Made by a program: the position numbers and the translations under genes
Notes under the pieces: generated by a model
What the model saw: the letters and a program-made list of their open reading frames with translations, nothing else
Databases searched by the model: none
What the model was told of the DNA's origin: nothing
Assembly (NCBI RefSeq): GCF_014203795.1
Contig: NZ_JACHJU010000008.1
Location: 62,001-126,000 of the forward strand
Source: Streptosporangium album
GTDB lineage: Bacteria; Actinomycetota; Actinomycetes; Streptosporangiales; Streptosporangiaceae
Direction of reading: 5' to 3'
Length of the DNA stretch: 64,000 nt
Part shown: one piece after another, positions 63,279-64,000 of the stretch
How the letters are laid out: each line of letters begins with the position of its first letter
Numbering within the stretch: position 1 is the first letter of the stretch

Positions 63279-64000
63279 TGAGCTAGTTCCATCCTGTCCT
63301 CGCAGGTCGGAGGGGGTGGCCTGGCGGTGTTGAGTGTGCTCTCTCCTGGTAGACGGCTGGGATCATGGGTCTCGATCGTCCGCCGGGGGCAAATGTGGAT
63401 CTTCCGGCTTTCGTCTGCGCTGCCCGGCCTGGGGTCGTTATCGTCCGTGTCCTGGTGATCTCGCCAGGTAATCGTTGTCTTGTCGGCCGGGGGAAGCCAT
63501 GTCGTCACCGCTGCTGGAGCGCATCACCATGCGCCTGGTCGCGCTGGGCACGCACGCCGATCGGTTGCGCGAGCAACTGGCCGAGACCGAAGACGAGATG
63601 GACCGGCTGCGTGTGGCCGAGCAGGTGGTCAAGGAACTCCTCGCCGACGATCCCGCCGAGCAGCTCAACGCACCCGGCGAGCCCGGCGGTGAGCCGACGC
63701 CGTTCTACCAGGTGATGCTCACCCCAGCCCAGGCAGCAGAGCAGGCCTCCCAGGGGATAGAGCTGCGCCCCATACCCGTACCCGTACCCGCGTCCGTGCC
63801 CGTGCCCGGCGGTTTGCTGATCCCGCACCGTCACCACGCTGCCGGCACTGATGAGCTGCCCGCCGACTACCAGGCGCTACTGGCCGCGGTACGCGCCGCC
63901 GACGGCCCCCTCATCTGCAAGGCGATCTGCGCCCAGCTCAGCCTTTCCACCGAATCGGGGCAGGTCGAAGGCGTGCGGGCCAAGCTGAACCGGCTGGCCG
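63279..64000 (+). mobile_element. IS5-like insertion sequence, copy C (left 722 bp; runs off window)
   Basis: It starts TGAGCTAGTTCC at 63279 and is identical to copy A over the part seen, including the accessory gene. Same direction as copy A. The transposase gene and right end lie beyond the window. Confidence 0.9.
63499..64000 (+). CDS. IS accessory coiled-coil/winged-helix protein (copy C, partial)
   Basis: From ATG 63499 the frame is identical to copy A (MSSPLLERITMRLV...) for 167 codons, then reaches the window edge inside the winged-helix part (VRAKLNRLA). The last ~15 residues are outside the window. Confidence 0.7.
   Translation, partial: MSSPLLERITMRLVALGTHADRLREQLAETEDEMDRLRVAEQVVKELLADDPAEQLNAPGEPGGEPTPFYQVMLTPAQAAEQASQGIELRPIPVPVPASVPVPGGLLIPHRHHAAGTDELPADYQALLAAVRAADGPLICKAICAQLSLSTESGQVEGVRAKLNRLA

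Overview
The window is high-GC actinobacterial DNA. The evidence is GTG starts, leaderless promoters, an actinobacterial-type IHF, FxLD lanthipeptide genes and Rhs/DUF732-type secreted proteins. The gene families suggest Streptosporangiales (Nonomuraea/Streptosporangium-like), which is an inference. It is an accessory region made almost entirely of nested mobile elements, with pieces of older genes between them. I saw no tRNA, rRNA or CRISPR array.

Region 1-13.4 kb: two secreted proteins, a 5'-truncated Tn3 transposase, copy A of an 1840-bp two-gene IS, an Rhs N-terminus cut by that IS, an IS1634 element with a TCTAG target duplication, a DUF732 protein, an IS5 remnant, a 196-bp miniature element with Tn3 ends, an IS701 remnant split by IS256, and a glycosyltransferase C-terminus.

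Region 13.6-25 kb: a histidine kinase, stacked Tn3-family ends, a TnpI-type tyrosine recombinase with its palindromic site, a 5.6-kb Tn3-family transposon (16746-22352) carrying a serine resolvase and a nitroreductase and lying in another Tn3 transposase gene, and an IS1380 element.

Region 25.17-35.63 kb: a 10.46-kb unit bounded by 47-bp inverted repeats (45/47 identical). It carries a Tn3-type transposase, small HTH genes, a Clp-N protein, an ABC exporter, a broken P450, a serine recombinase and an IHF-like gene. It abuts a truncated IS21, which holds an ISL3 element with an 8-bp target duplication.

Region 39.2-59.5 kb: a broken FxLD lanthipeptide cluster (lanB fragment, intact precursor, split PIMT-type methyltransferase). 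The methyltransferase is split by a 15.6-kb recombinase-trio transposon (E1, 41960-57594). The third recombinase gene of E1 is split by a second transposon of the same type (E2, 46733-55468), and the middle gene of E2 is split by IS copy B. Both elements have the same layout: three overlapping recombinase genes, a small coiled-coil gene, then one convergent cargo gene (a ComB-like phosphatase in E2, an APH-like kinase in E1). This nested, single-cargo recombinase-trio system is the most interesting feature of the window.

Region 59.7-64 kb: an HTH/TPR-type regulator, a LOG-like protein, a ribbon-helix-helix protein with its own operator, a winged-helix protein, and a Tn3 transposase N-terminus cut by IS copy C, which runs off the window.
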